Shown here: piece after piece, positions 1-9,451 of the stretch
Layout of the letters: each line of letters begins with the position of its first letter
Numbering within the stretch: the stretch's first letter is position 1
Source of the DNA: Longimicrobiales bacterium
GTDB lineage: Bacteria > Gemmatimonadota > Gemmatimonadetes > Longimicrobiales > Gaopeijiaceae
Assembly (NCBI GenBank): GCA_958295645.1
Contig: OY282361.1
Location: 62,001-126,000, forward strand
Direction of reading: 5' to 3'
DNA length: 64,000 nt
Notes under the pieces: model-generated
What the model was told of the DNA's origin: nothing
Databases searched by the model: none
What the model saw: only the letters and a program-made list of their open reading frames with translations
Position numbers and translations under genes: made by a program

Positions 1-1
1 C

Positions 2-1912
2 GACCGCTGGGCGCTGCGCAGGCCCGCCGCCCTGGCCTGGGGTCCCGCGGGCCTGCGTCTCGACGACTTCGCTCTGGCCGGAGACGGCGGCGGACTGGCC
101 GTTCGCGCCCACGGCCGAATCGCGGCCGGCGAGGGCGAGTCCGATCTGGACGTCCACGTCGAGGGGCTTGATCTCGGCGCGCTGGGCAGGCTCGCGCAGG
201 TGCAGGACTGGCCCGCGGGCCTAGTCTCGGCCAGCGCCCAGTTGCGCGGCTCAGCGGAGAGTCCGCGTTGGACCGGCCAGATCCGGGGGGCGAACGCGAG
301 CTACGGCACGCTGGCCTTCGACGAGGTCTCGGCGGACGTGGAGTACGACGGCCAAGCGGTCGCCGGACGGCTAGAGTTCTCGACCGCTGGCCGCCCGGCC
401 CTGGTGGTAGACGGGTCGTTGCCGGCGGACTTCGCGCTCGGCTCCGGCGGACCCCGGATCCCCGACGGCCCTCTGGCGCTCGACATCGCCGCGGATTCGT
501 TGCCCGCTGAAATGATCCTCGGCGTCGTCGAGTCGCTCGACGAAATCGGCGGAGTCCTGGACGGCCGCCTGCGCGTTGGCGGCCGCCTGTCCAGCCCAAC
601 CCCCTCCGGCGCCCTCCGCCTGGCGGACGGGACCGCATGGCTGGCGTCCCTCGGCGTTCGTTTCTCGGACCTGGATCTGGACTTCGGCCTCACCTCCGAC
701 GGCGTCGTGGCCGTGACCGGGTCGGGTCGTTCGGGGGGATCGGTGCGCATCCAGGGGACGATCGACGTCAGCCGTCCCGCCGACCCCGTCTTCGATCTGG
801 CCTTCTGGCCGCAGGGGTTGCAGGTGGTGGACCGTAGAGACATGGAGGCGGCGGTGAGCGGCGATTCGATCACGCTGACCGGATCCTTCAACTATCCCCT
901 TGTCCAAGGCGCGCTTGCCGTGGACGGCGGCACCGTCTTCGTCGAGGAGCTCCGCCGCTCGTCGGAAGTGGTGAACTTCTACGATCACGCGCTCTCCGAC
1001 GCCGCTCGCACAGTGGCCCGCGTGGCGGGCAGCGGCGAGGAAGCCGAAATCAAGCTGAGTCCCTTCCTGTCCAACTTGCGCGTGCTCGTGGACATGGACA
1101 TCGGCCGGGGCAGCTGGCTCCGCTCGCGCGACCTCAACGTGGAGACCGAGGGCCATCTCGTGATCACGTTCGACCGCGAGAACAACCAGCTCATCCTTCA
1201 GGGCGACATGGGCGTCGTGCGCGGCACCTACAGCCGCCTGCAACGAACGCTCAACATCACGCAGGGCCTGTTTCGCTTCGTGGGCCGCACCTCCGACTTC
1301 AATCCCGAAATCGCGATCACCGCCGAGACCCGGCTGCGTACGCGGGACGGTCAGCCGCTCACCATCACCGCCGGCATCGCGGGCAGCCTCGTGGCTCCCC
1401 AAGTCACCCTCTCCAGCGACGCCGAATCAGCCATTTCGGAGGCCGACCTCTACAGCTACCTCTTCTTGGGACAGCCCACCTCGGCCCTCCTGGGACAGAC
1501 CCGCACAACCTCCGTGGGCGCGGGCACCAATCTGCTCCTGGGCCACGTCTTCAACCAACTGGGCTACCTGCTGGCGCTTCGCCTCGACGTGGACCACCTG
1601 TCCGTGTCCCAGGCCGAGCAGACCCAGGCGAACGCCGCCTTCGGGGCCTCGTCGCTTCAGATCGAAGTGGGCCGCTACGTCCTGGACAACGTGTTCCTGA
1701 CGGGCGTCTACCAGCGCGGCATCTGCGCCGACCCGAAGTTGCCCGTCAACAGCGTCGGGCTTCGCCTGGAGGTCGCCATGCCCTTTGACGTCACGCTGGA
1801 GGGCTTCCTGGAAGACCGCTGCCCCAGAGAAGGCTTCCGCGGCCTGGGAGACCTCTCGCTGGAACGTGCGCAGATATGGGGATTTGCGTTCTACCGGGAT
1901 TGGGGGTACTAG
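2..1912 (+). CDS. tamB: TamB C-terminal region (translocation and assembly module), 5' truncated by the window
   Basis: The frame is open from base 2 and ends at a TAG at 1910-1912, so only the C-terminal 636 residues are visible. The protein alternates short hydrophobic and polar beta-strand segments throughout, including the run [20 protein letters not shown], and ends FAFYRDWGY, with a terminal aromatic as in outer-membrane-associated proteins. The last ~350 residues have the DUF490/TamB look: GNLxxx-type repeats, an [15 protein letters not shown] strand pair, then [21 protein letters not shown] residues. TamB is an inner-membrane-anchored periplasmic beta-taco protein that works with an Omp85 partner (TamA) in outer-membrane biogenesis and phospholipid transport. 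The partner gene would lie upstream, outside the window. Identification rests on overall pattern; the true start is not seen. Confidence 0.85.
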   Translation, partial: DRWALRRPAALAWGPAGLRLDDFALAGDGGGLAVRAHGRIAAGEGESDLDVHVEGLDLGALGRLAQVQDWPAGLVSASAQLRGSAESPRWTGQIRGANASYGTLAFDEVSADVEYDGQAVAGRLEFSTAGRPALVVDGSLPADFALGSGGPRIPDGPLALDIAADSLPAEMILGVVESLDEIGGVLDGRLRVGGRLSSPTPSGALRLADGTAWLASLGVRFSDLDLDFGLTSDGVVAVTGSGRSGGSVRIQGTIDVSRPADPVFDLAFWPQGLQVVDRRDMEAAVSGDSITLTGSFNYPLVQGALAVDGGTVFVEELRRSSEVVNFYDHALSDAARTVARVAGSGEEAEIKLSPFLSNLRVLVDMDIGRGSWLRSRDLNVETEGHLVITFDRENNQLILQGDMGVVRGTYSRLQRTLNITQGLFRFVGRTSDFNPEIAITAETRLRTRDGQPLTITAGIAGSLVAPQVTLSSDAESAISEADLYSYLFLGQPTSALLGQTRTTSVGAGTNLLLGHVFNQLGYLLALRLDVDHLSVSQAEQTQANAAFGASSLQIEVGRYVLDNVFLTGVYQRGICADPKLPVNSVGLRLEVAMPFDVTLEGFLEDRCPREGFRGLGDLSLERAQIWGFAFYRDWGY

Positions 1913-2008
1913 GAGGGCCGCCGAACCTCGCCGCGGATTGTCGGGCGGCCCGGGCGGCCTATCTTTCGGGGTCGGCCACAGACCGTCGCAGACAAAGGGG
2001 GAACCGAT

Positions 2009-2095
2009 ATGCAACACGCGAAAACCTCCCTGCTCATGGCAGGGCTCACGGGCCATCGTCCCCGGCTGGCGGCGCAGGCCAGGGAGACCGCCTGA
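2009..2095 (+). pseudogene. 28-codon ORF resembling the amino end of an HtpX-type protease; probable remnant
   Basis: An ATG at 2009 follows a good ribosome-binding sequence (AAGGGGG at about 1995-2001) and opens a 28-residue frame that stops at TGA 2093-2095. Its first 15 residues, [15 protein letters not shown], match the usual start of short-form HtpX membrane metalloproteases (M-x3-KT-x-LL-x-A-x-LT). The hydrophobic segment then breaks off into HRPRLAAQ, where HtpX continues with a membrane helix. No HEXXH motif follows. The best reading is the 5' stub of an htpX gene left by a deletion that joined it to the uvrA upstream region. It could instead be a leader peptide: its stop lies 3 bases before the TTG start of uvrA. 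The match covers only 15 residues, so confidence is limited. Confidence 0.4.
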
Positions 2096-2098
2096 CCC

Positions 2099-5041
2099 TT
2101 GACTCCGGCCTCAGCAAGAGGTTCGCGGGTATCGGCGAGCAAGAGACTCGCCGTCCGGGGCGCGCGCGAGCACAACCTCAAGAACGTCTCGCTCGACATC
2201 CCCCGCGACCAGCTCGTCGTCGTCACCGGCCTGTCCGGCTCGGGCAAGTCGTCGCTGGCCTTCGACACGATCTACGCGGAGGGGCAGCGTCGCTACATCG
2301 AATCGCTTTCGGCCTACGCCCGGCAGTTCCTCGGGATGATGGAGAAGCCCGACGTGGACGCCATCGAGGGACTGTCCCCAGCCATATCCATCGAACAGAA
2401 GACCGTTTCGCGCAATCCGCGCTCGACCGTGGGGACGGTCACCGAGATCTACGACTATCTGCGGCTCTTGTACGCGCGGGCCGGGACGCCGGTTTGCCCC
2501 ACCTGCGACCTGTCGATCGAACGCCAGTCCGCCACGCAGATCGTCGAGAGGCTGCTGGAGACGAGGAACGGCGCGCGCATACAAGTCGTGGCGCCGCTGG
2601 TCCGGGGCCGCAAGGGCGAGTTCCGCGACGTCTTCGCCCGCGCCCGCAAGGAAGGATTCGTGCGCGCGCTCGTGAACGGGAAGTCGCACGACTTGCGCGA
2701 GACGCCGGCGCTGAACCGCTACGAGAATCACGACATCGGCATCGTCGTCGACCGCTTGGTCGTTTCGGACAAGGACCGGACGCGTCTCGCGGACTCCGTC
2801 GAGACGGCGTTGCGCGCCGCCGAGGGGGTTGTTCAGGTCGTCGAACGGCAAGGCCGCCGGGACGTCGAGCATCTGTTCAGCGAGCACTATGCATGCGCCC
2901 AATGCGGGACGAGCTTCCCGGAACTCGAGCCGCGCGTCTTCTCCTTCAACTCCCCCTTCGGCGCCTGCCCGGCCTGCGACGGCCTGGGAACCACCAAGGA
3001 AGTCGACGGGGCGCTGGTCCTCGCCGATCCTTCGTTGTCGGTACTGGAAGGCGTCGTCATACCCTGGGGCGAGCCGGGAGGCCACCTCCGGCGCTCGGTC
3101 ATTCCCGGATTGGCCGAGGCGTACGAGTTCGACCCCCGCCTTCCTTGGCGCGATCTGCCTTCCGAAACCCGCGAGGCGATTCTCCACGGTTCCGGCGGCA
3201 TGAAGATCCGCTTTCCCTACCGGGCGGGGAAGATGAGCGGCCACTACGAAGACTACTGGGAGGGCGTCGTCGCCAACGTGCAGCGGCGTTACCGGGACAC
3301 GGCCTCGGCTCACGTGCGCGAACAGCTCGACCAATACATGTCGAGCCAGGAGTGCGCGGACTGCGACGGCTCGCGCCTGAACTCCTTCGCACGCTCGGTT
3401 CGGATCGCGGGACGGCCGATCAGCGCCGTCGTGGACAAGCCCATCGGCGAAGTTCTCGATTTCGCGAGGGCGATTCCCGTGGCGGGCGAGCCCCCTCCAT
3501 CAGGCGTCAAACCTCACGAGGGGGCTCCGGTGTCGGCCGAAGTCGCAGGGCCGATCCTCAAGGAAGTCAGGGAGCGGCTGGGATTCCTGCGCAACGTCGG
3601 GCTGGACTATCTGTCTCTGAGCCGTTCCGCGGCCACGCTGTCGGGCGGCGAATCGCAACGCATTCGGCTGGCCACGCAGATCGGGAGTCGCTTGGTCGGG
3701 GTGCTCTACATCCTCGACGAGCCCTCCATCGGGCTTCACCAACGCGACAACAACCGGCTTCTCCAGACGCTGAAGTCGTTGCGCGACCTGGGGAACTCGG
3801 TCTTGGTGGTGGAGCACGACGAGGACACGATTCGCCAGGCCGACTTCGTGGTGGACTTGGGGCCGGGCGCAGGACGGGCCGGGGGCGAAGTGGTCGTCGC
3901 GGGTTCGGTGGAGGACGTCGCGGCCGAGCCGCGTTCCGTCACGGGCGCCTACCTGCGGGGCGACGCCGAGATTCCCTTGCCCAAACGGCGGCGAAAGCCG
4001 GATCCGGGCCGGCAGCTGGTCGTGAGGGAAGCCTGCGGGCACAACCTCAAGCGCATCGACGCGGCCTTCCCGCTGGGTTGCTTCGTGGCGGTCACGGGCG
4101 TCAGCGGCTCGGGCAAGTCGACGCTGGTCAACGCGACCCTGTACCGCGCCCTGTCGCGCCGCTTGTACCGCAGCCGTTCGGTCGCCGCCTCCCACGAGCG
4201 CGTGGACGGCGCGTCGAACGTGGACAAGGTGGTCGAAGTGGACCAGTCGCCCATCGGACGCACCCCGCGCTCCAATCCCGCCACCTACACTGGACTCTTC
4301 ACGCCGGTGCGACAGCTCTTCGCCGGCCTGCCGGAGGCGCGCATCCGGGGCTACGCGGCCGGGCGCTTCTCGTTCAACGTGAAGGGCGGACGTTGCGAGG
4401 CCTGCAAAGGCGACGGCTTGGTGAAGATCGAGATGCATTTCCTGCCCGACGTCTACGTGCGTTGCGACGCCTGCCGCGGTCGGCGCTACAACCGCGAAAC
4501 CCTCGACGTCTACTACAAGGGCCGCAACATTGCCGACGTGCTGGCCATGACTGTGGACGAGGCCCTCGAGTTCTTCGCCGCGGTGCCGGGGATCAAGCGG
4601 CGGTTGCGCACGCTGTCCGACGTGGGCCTGGGCTACATCCACCTGGGCCAGAGCGCGACCACGCTGTCCGGCGGCGAAGCCCAGCGCGTCAAGCTGTCGG
4701 CGGAGTTGTCGAGGCAGGCGACGGGGCGTACCGTCTACATCTTGGACGAGCCCACCACCGGCCTCCACTTCGAGGACGTGCGCGTCCTTCTCGACGTGCT
4801 GCACCGCCTCGTGGACCTAGGCAACACCGTGGTCGTGATCGAACACAACCTGCATGTCGTCAAGACGGCCGATTGGGTCGTGGACCTCGGCCCCGAAGGG
4901 GGGGACGCTGGCGGGCGCATCGTGGTGGCGGGCACGCCGGAGCGGGTGGCCGCCGAACCCGCCTCGCACACCGGCGAGCATTTGGCGCCGATGCTGAACG
5001 GACGACCGCGCCGACCGGCCGCGCGGGGCGCACGGGCGTAG
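2099..5041 (+). CDS. uvrA: Excinuclease ABC subunit A
   Basis: UvrA is the damage-sensing ATPase of nucleotide excision repair; a dimer loads UvrB on lesions. The 980-residue product is slightly longer than the usual ~940. Visible motifs: first Walker A GLSGSGKS (residues 44-51), first zinc module with CAQC and CPAC pairs near residues 264-300, first ABC signature [12 protein letters not shown], second Walker [10 protein letters not shown], a second zinc module with CEAC and CDAC pairs, second signature [12 protein letters not shown], and Walker B regions LYILDEPS and [12 protein letters not shown]. The TTG at 2099 is the only start after the in-frame TGA at 2093-2095, and AGGGAG at 2081-2086 is a plausible ribosome site. 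A Pro/Gly-rich insertion ([14 protein letters not shown]) sits before the first signature. The methyltransferase gene begins on the very next base after its TAG. Confidence 0.97.
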   Translation: MTPASARGSRVSASKRLAVRGAREHNLKNVSLDIPRDQLVVVTGLSGSGKSSLAFDTIYAEGQRRYIESLSAYARQFLGMMEKPDVDAIEGLSPAISIEQKTVSRNPRSTVGTVTEIYDYLRLLYARAGTPVCPTCDLSIERQSATQIVERLLETRNGARIQVVAPLVRGRKGEFRDVFARARKEGFVRALVNGKSHDLRETPALNRYENHDIGIVVDRLVVSDKDRTRLADSVETALRAAEGVVQVVERQGRRDVEHLFSEHYACAQCGTSFPELEPRVFSFNSPFGACPACDGLGTTKEVDGALVLADPSLSVLEGVVIPWGEPGGHLRRSVIPGLAEAYEFDPRLPWRDLPSETREAILHGSGGMKIRFPYRAGKMSGHYEDYWEGVVANVQRRYRDTASAHVREQLDQYMSSQECADCDGSRLNSFARSVRIAGRPISAVVDKPIGEVLDFARAIPVAGEPPPSGVKPHEGAPVSAEVAGPILKEVRERLGFLRNVGLDYLSLSRSAATLSGGESQRIRLATQIGSRLVGVLYILDEPSIGLHQRDNNRLLQTLKSLRDLGNSVLVVEHDEDTIRQADFVVDLGPGAGRAGGEVVVAGSVEDVAAEPRSVTGAYLRGDAEIPLPKRRRKPDPGRQLVVREACGHNLKRIDAAFPLGCFVAVTGVSGSGKSTLVNATLYRALSRRLYRSRSVAASHERVDGASNVDKVVEVDQSPIGRTPRSNPATYTGLFTPVRQLFAGLPEARIRGYAAGRFSFNVKGGRCEACKGDGLVKIEMHFLPDVYVRCDACRGRRYNRETLDVYYKGRNIADVLAMTVDEALEFFAAVPGIKRRLRTLSDVGLGYIHLGQSATTLSGGEAQRVKLSAELSRQATGRTVYILDEPTTGLHFEDVRVLLDVLHRLVDLGNTVVVIEHNLHVVKTADWVVDLGPEGGDAGGRIVVAGTPERVAAEPASHTGEHLAPMLNGRPRRPAARGARA

Positions 5042-5956
5042 GTGGGCGGCATCGCCGGAACCCGGCATCCGTACGCGGGCCGCGACCGCGAACGCAAGGT
5101 GGCGGACCGCAAGGGCAAGGAACTGCGCCGTGGCAAGTACTACTACGCCCGAGACAACGACTTCGACCGCCAAACGAACGCGTTGCCGCCCGAGTTGTCG
5201 GACTGCGTGTTGCGCGGAGACAGCGAAGATGTGCTGAAGCGGTTTCCGGACAGCTGCGTCGACTTGGTCTTCACCTCTCCTCCCTACAATTTCGGCCTGG
5301 ACTATTCCGATGCCGATGCGACCGGGGGCGACGCCGTCGATTGGGAATCGTATTTCGCGAAATTGTTTCGCATTTTGGACGAATGCATTCGCGTCCTGAA
5401 GTTCGGCGGTCGGCTCGTCGTCAATGTCCAGCCTATGTTTTCGGACTACATTCCGAGTCATCACGTCATCTCGGGTCATTTGATGAAGAGGCGGCTCGTT
5501 TGGAAGGGAGAAATCTTGTGGGAAAAAAACAATTACAACTGCAAGTATACGGCATGGGGGAGCTGGAAGAGTCCTTCCAACCCCTACTTGAAGTACACTT
5601 GGGAATTCTTGGAAGTGTTCTGCAAAGGAGAGTTGCGAAAACCGGGACGCCCGGCAGACGCCGACATCGATGCCGATTCGTTCAAGGAGTGGGTAGTGGC
5701 GAAGTGGTCGGTCGCGCCCGAGCGGCGAATGCGGGAATACGATCATCCGGCGATGTTTCCAGAAGAGCTGGCGAGGCGAGTCTTGTTGTTGTTCAGCTTT
5801 CGGGGCGACGTCGTGCTCGATCCGTTTTGCGGCGTCGGAACGACCTGCGTTGCGGCTCGGCGCAACAACCGCCGCTTCGTGGGGATCGACGCTTCGGACG
5901 CCTACTGCGAGGAGGCGAAGCGCAGGCTGGCAGAGGTTCCGCTGTCGTTGCTGTGA
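5042..5956 (+). CDS. Orphan beta-class site-specific DNA methyltransferase (N4-cytosine or N6-adenine)
   Basis: The 304-residue protein has the catalytic motif TSPPYN (residues 78-83) ahead of the AdoMet-binding motif DPFCGVGTT (about 260-268). This order defines a beta-class amino-methyltransferase. SPPY-type motifs are more usual in N4-cytosine enzymes, but N6-adenine cannot be excluded. The GTG start at 5042 abuts the uvrA stop with no spacer; a shorter start is possible because the first ~45 residues are basic and poorly conserved-looking. The middle of the gene (about 5280-5680) is clearly richer in A and T than its neighbours (for example gggaaaaaaacaattacaac), which suggests transfer. 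No endonuclease gene is adjacent, so it is an orphan or the remaining half of a restriction-modification pair. Confidence 0.9.
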   Translation: MGGIAGTRHPYAGRDRERKVADRKGKELRRGKYYYARDNDFDRQTNALPPELSDCVLRGDSEDVLKRFPDSCVDLVFTSPPYNFGLDYSDADATGGDAVDWESYFAKLFRILDECIRVLKFGGRLVVNVQPMFSDYIPSHHVISGHLMKRRLVWKGEILWEKNNYNCKYTAWGSWKSPSNPYLKYTWEFLEVFCKGELRKPGRPADADIDADSFKEWVVAKWSVAPERRMREYDHPAMFPEELARRVLLLFSFRGDVVLDPFCGVGTTCVAARRNNRRFVGIDASDAYCEEAKRRLAEVPLSLL

Positions 5957-6458
5957 CGCCCGTCGCCCATCTCGGTCGCGACTGGTCTCGCCCCCCGCTT
6001 GTCTCAGGCGCCCCTGGGCCTCGCTCTGCCTCCCTTGCGGCCAAGTACCTCCGGAGCCTCCTCCTGCCGCCTCCCTCATGTGCCCGCCCAGGCGCGCCCC
6101 ACGGAACGCCCCACTTGAAGACTTGACCGCCCTGGATTGCGACGCCCAGCCCCCCCCGCCAACGGGACGCCGACGCCGCGGTCCCACACATCGCCCAGCG
6201 ACGTGCCAAGCCGCCCTGCCCGCCCCCGCCAACGGGACGCCCCCAAACCGCTCCCCCCGCCGTCGTGGGCGCGTTGATCCGCGACACAGGACATCCCCGA
6301 CGACGTCCCCGCGTTCCTTCGTCGGCGTGGACGCGTTGCCTGCAAGCAGGGACGACCGGCCGCCGGGGCTCGCGTCCCCCTCCGACGGCGTTGGCGCGTC
6401 CTTCCGCCTGTCGTTATCGTTCAGGGCTCGCGCCAAGCACCCCCTTTGAAGGAGAAAC
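5957..6458 (+). other. 502-bp gene-free stretch, C-rich, with a 19-bp direct repeat
   Basis: No frame here has codon use or motifs like the neighbours. The stretch is strongly C-rich on the + strand. It contains two copies of the 19-mer cccccgccaacgggacgcc at 6153-6171 and 6223-6241, 70 bp apart. The last 12 bases hold the AAGGAG (6449-6454) of the next gene. I see no convincing promoter hexamers or terminator hairpin with a T-tract. It may be the scar of lost genes downstream of the methyltransferase. Confidence 0.5.
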
Positions 6459-6860
6459 ATGAAGACCCGCGACGACTTGGAGGGCTACCTGTTCCGCGTG
6501 GACCCCGACTTCGAAGAAGTGGACGAGGGGATGTTCATGGTCCGGACCGACGCCGCAGGGGCGCCGATCGTGGTCCATCACTTGGAGCCGGTGCTCGTGA
6601 TACGCATGAAGGTCATGGACCTCCCGCAAGACCACGCGGACCCAAGCGGCCTCTACGAGACGCTGTTGACGTTGAATGCCACGGACGTCATGCACGGCGC
6701 CTACGGCATCGAGGAGGGAGAGCTGATTCTCAGCGACACCCTGCAGATCGGCACGCTGGACTTCGAGGAGCTGAGGGCGTCTCTCGACAGCATTCAGCTC
6801 GCGGCGGCCTCGCACATCGAACGCATTCGGGAGCTGGCGGGAGGAGGAGCGCAGAAATGA
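6459..6860 (+). CDS. YbjN-like / type III chaperone-fold small protein
   Basis: A 133-residue acidic cytoplasmic protein with no signal peptide or membrane segment. Its layout is that of YbjN-domain proteins with a CesT/Tir-chaperone-like fold: an N-terminal helix followed by MFMVRTDAAGAPIVVHH strands, then LLTLNATDVMHGAYGIEEGELILSD-type strands and a C-terminal helix. The start is ATG 6459, 4 bases after a strong AAGGAG. Its TGA overlaps the ATG of pspA (ATGA at 6857-6860), so the two are translationally coupled. A YbjN-type protein paired with PspA is consistent with an envelope-stress role, but no specific partner is shown by the sequence. Confidence 0.75.
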   Translation: MKTRDDLEGYLFRVDPDFEEVDEGMFMVRTDAAGAPIVVHHLEPVLVIRMKVMDLPQDHADPSGLYETLLTLNATDVMHGAYGIEEGELILSDTLQIGTLDFEELRASLDSIQLAAASHIERIRELAGGGAQK

Positions 6861-7720
6861 GCATTTTCAGCAGGTTCTCCACGATGATCAAGTCCAACAT
6901 CAACGACTTGATTTCTCGGGCCGAGGATCCCGAGAAGATGCTGAACCAAGTCATCGTCGACATGCGCGAGCAGCTTACGAAGGCAAAGCACGAAGTGGCT
7001 GGGGCGATCGCCGACGAGCGCAAGCTGAAGGGGCAGTTGGAAGGCGAGGTCAAGCAGGTGCGGGACTGGGAGCAGCGCGCCATGCTGGCGGTCAAGGAAG
7101 GGCGGGACGACCTGGCCAAGCAGGCGCTCATCCGTCAGCAGGAGCACGGCGAGCGAGCCGCCGCGTTGGAAGGCTCCTGGCGGGCGCAGGCGGCCGAGAC
7201 CGAGAAGCTGAAGGGAGCGCTCCGGCAGCTCAACGACAAGATCGAGGAGGCGAAGCGCAAGCGGAACCTGCTCGTGGCCAAGCAGAAGCGCGCCCAGGCC
7301 CAGAAGCGCATCCACCAGACGATGTCGGGGCTCTCGAACACGTCGGCCTTCGACGCCTTCAACCGCATGGCCGACAAGATCGAAGCTCAGGAGCGGCGCA
7401 ATCTCGCGGAAGCGGAGTTGGCGGAGGCGCTGGGCGGCGACACCCTGGAGGGCGAATTCATGCGGCTGGAGTCGGGATCGACGTCGGGCGACGTGGACAG
7501 CCGGCTGGACGCCCTCAAGTCCGAGATGGGATTGCTGCCTGCCCAGAGCGCCGAGGAGCCGAAGCGCTTGGAGGCTGGCGGCAAGCCGAAGGCCGCGCAG
7601 TCCGGCGGCGGCTCGGAGGAGGCCGAAGAGAAGGAGGCCGAACCCCCGATCCAAGAGGCCAAGCTGCTCGCCGAGTTCAGCAAGCTGGGCGAAGGGGGCC
7701 AGAACGGCGCCGGAACATGA
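6857..7720 (+). CDS. pspA: Phage-shock protein A / IM30 family membrane-remodelling protein
   Basis: The 287-residue product starts MSIFSRFSTMIKSNINDLIS, the amphipathic first helix typical of PspA/Vipp1, followed by AEDPEKMLNQVIVDM and long uninterrupted coiled-coil helices to about residue 190. This is the ESCRT-III-like fold that polymerises on stressed inner membranes. The C-terminal ~80 residues are unusual: a Gly/Ser/Glu-rich low-complexity linker (residues ~230-265) and then a short helix, QEAKLLAEFSKLGE. The gene overlaps its neighbours on both sides by the sequence ATGA (6857-6860 and 7717-7720). No pspF or pspC is visible, so control is probably not by the enterobacterial sigma-54 route. 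Confidence 0.92.
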   Translation: MSIFSRFSTMIKSNINDLISRAEDPEKMLNQVIVDMREQLTKAKHEVAGAIADERKLKGQLEGEVKQVRDWEQRAMLAVKEGRDDLAKQALIRQQEHGERAAALEGSWRAQAAETEKLKGALRQLNDKIEEAKRKRNLLVAKQKRAQAQKRIHQTMSGLSNTSAFDAFNRMADKIEAQERRNLAEAELAEALGGDTLEGEFMRLESGSTSGDVDSRLDALKSEMGLLPAQSAEEPKRLEAGGKPKAAQSGGGSEEAEEKEAEPPIQEAKLLAEFSKLGEGGQNGAGT

Positions 7721-8568
7721 GCGTCGTCTACCTCAACGGCGAGCACCTGGACGAATCGGAGGCCCGGGTCTCGGTCAACGACCGGGGCTTCGTGCTGGCG
7801 GACGGCGTCTACGAGGTCACGTCGGCGTACGGCGGCCGCCTCTTTCGCCTGGAACAGCACGTAGCCCGCATGAGGCACGGCTTGGCCGCGCTCCGAATCG
7901 ACTACGACCCCGCAGCTCTCGGCCCAGTCAAGACGGGTTTGCTGGAGGCGAACGGCTTGGTGGACGAGCCCGCGTCCTACGTCTACTTGCAAGTCACCCG
8001 CGGCGTGGCCCCGCGCACGCACGCCTTCCCTTCGCCTCCCGTTCCCGCGGGCGTCTACGGCTTCGCGAGGCCGTACCGGCGTCCCCCGAAGGAGCGTTGG
8101 CTGGAGGGATTCGAGGCAGTCACGGTTCCCGACCAGCGCTGGGCGCGCGCGGACGTGAAGGCCATCGCTCTGCTCCCGAACGTGCTCGCCCAGCAAGTCG
8201 CCACGGACGCGGGGGCCAGCGACGCCATCTTCGTCCGCGACGGAATGGCCATGGAAGGATCGCACAACAACCTGTTTGCCGTGTTCGGCGGCACGCTCGC
8301 CACGGCCCCCAAGTCCAACTACATCCTTCACGGCGTCACTCGCGACTTCGTGATCGAACTGGCGGGGCGCTTGGGAATCGAGGTCGAGGAACGGGCCGTG
8401 CCCGCCGCCGACCTCTTCAAGGCCGACGAGGTCTTCCTGACCGGCACCACGACCGAGATACGGCCCATCGGGAAGATCGACGGAAGGCGGATCGGCGACG
8501 GGGCCGTTGGACCGGTGACGCGCCGTCTGTTCAGCGAGTTCTTGAGCAGGGTGGCCGCCGCGGACTGA
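7717..8568 (+). CDS. dat: D-amino-acid (D-alanine) transaminase, PLP class IV
   Basis: A 283-residue fold-type IV aminotransferase that interconverts D-alanine and other D-amino acids with 2-oxoacids, supplying D-glutamate/D-alanine for peptidoglycan. Diagnostic segments are the N-terminal VYLNGEHL...VSVNDRGFVLADGVYE, the PLP lysine K148 in DVKAIALLPNVLAQQ, the phosphate-binding EGSHNNLF, and the C-terminal FLTGTTTEIRPI. The D-specific SxNxxGxG-type loops match DAAT rather than branched-chain enzymes, though BCAT-like or aminodeoxychorismate lyase activity cannot be formally excluded. It starts in an ATGA overlap with pspA, so it belongs to that operon. Confidence 0.9.
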   Translation: MSVVYLNGEHLDESEARVSVNDRGFVLADGVYEVTSAYGGRLFRLEQHVARMRHGLAALRIDYDPAALGPVKTGLLEANGLVDEPASYVYLQVTRGVAPRTHAFPSPPVPAGVYGFARPYRRPPKERWLEGFEAVTVPDQRWARADVKAIALLPNVLAQQVATDAGASDAIFVRDGMAMEGSHNNLFAVFGGTLATAPKSNYILHGVTRDFVIELAGRLGIEVEERAVPAADLFKADEVFLTGTTTEIRPIGKIDGRRIGDGAVGPVTRRLFSEFLSRVAAAD

Positions 8569-8587
8569 AGGCGGGCCTACCGAGTCC

Positions 8588-9289
8588 TCACTCCTCGTCG
8601 CTGGGGCGCGGCGCCATGGTGTGGGGCGTCGGGCGGGGCGTCAGCATCTGGCGGATGTCGGACTCGCGCAGGTCGATCACGTCGTCGGCCAGCCGCGCGA
8701 CTTCTCGAGCGACGCTGGGCCGGTACGGCGTGGCGACCAGCACGCGGCATCCGAAGTCCTGAACGGCGCGGATCGCATCCGCCAAATCGCGGTCCCCAGC
8801 CACCAGCACCGCCGTCGAGAAGATGGACCGCCCGGCCAAGCGCACCATGTCCAGCGCGATGAGCGTGTCGACGCCCTTCTGCTCGCGCTCCAGCCGGAAC
8901 TTCCAGTTGCGATCGAATTCCGCCATCAGCTTCTCGGGCTCGATGCCAAGGCCGTGCGCCGTGTTCTCCAAGGCGCGCCGGATGGGCTGCTCCAGGCGCG
9001 ACGGCCGCTCCGCAATGTGCCCCAGGCGAAGCTGGATGCCCGGCGTCATTCCAATGGCGTCGAAGAACGAGCGCTGTCCCGCGTAATGGGGATGGCTGGG
9101 GTCGAAGGCGCTGTCGTACCAGTAGGCGCGGAGGAAGCCCTGCCCCGGCATCTGGCCCGCGATCGAGCGGAACCACGCGACGATGGCGGAGGCGTCGGGG
9201 CGAAGATTGTTGCGGTGCTCTCGAATCGCCCGGGCACCCTCGGCCCGGAGAAATCCGACATCGACGAAACCAGTGTAAGTCGCGTTCAT
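8588..9289 (-). CDS. NYN-domain (LabA/DUF88-like) putative ribonuclease
   Basis: A 233-residue PIN-like protein. MNATYTGFVDVGFLRAEG carries the first acidic metal ligand (D10) near the N-terminus. KGVDTLIALDMVRLA and VLVAGDRDLADAIRAVQDFG give the remaining acidic residues of the NYN nuclease site. The last ~20 residues are Pro/Ser-rich. I chose the ATG at 9289 because the open frame farther upstream reads as arginine/proline-rich non-coding translation and the conserved beta-strand begins just after this Met. NYN proteins cleave RNA in processing or defence; no substrate can be read here. It is convergent with dat, with a 19-bp gap. Confidence 0.85.
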   Translation of the reverse strand: MNATYTGFVDVGFLRAEGARAIREHRNNLRPDASAIVAWFRSIAGQMPGQGFLRAYWYDSAFDPSHPHYAGQRSFFDAIGMTPGIQLRLGHIAERPSRLEQPIRRALENTAHGLGIEPEKLMAEFDRNWKFRLEREQKGVDTLIALDMVRLAGRSIFSTAVLVAGDRDLADAIRAVQDFGCRVLVATPYRPSVAREVARLADDVIDLRESDIRQMLTPRPTPHTMAPRPSDEE

Positions 9290-9451
9290 CGCGTTGGCCT
9301 TTCGGCAATTGGTCGACAATGCAAAGGGGCGGCTCCCCCAAGCGCAAGGCGCCGTCGGCCCGGCGATGGACGAATCCTGTCGGCCGGCGGAAGCCTTCCA
9401 AGGCGGCTGCAACTATACAACCGTCGCCGTCGCGCCGACAAGAGCGAATTC

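Noticed and set aside
5793..6449. Open frames on both strands after the methyltransferase
   Set aside because: They lack motifs and have extreme Pro/Arg/Gly composition; no ribosome sites.
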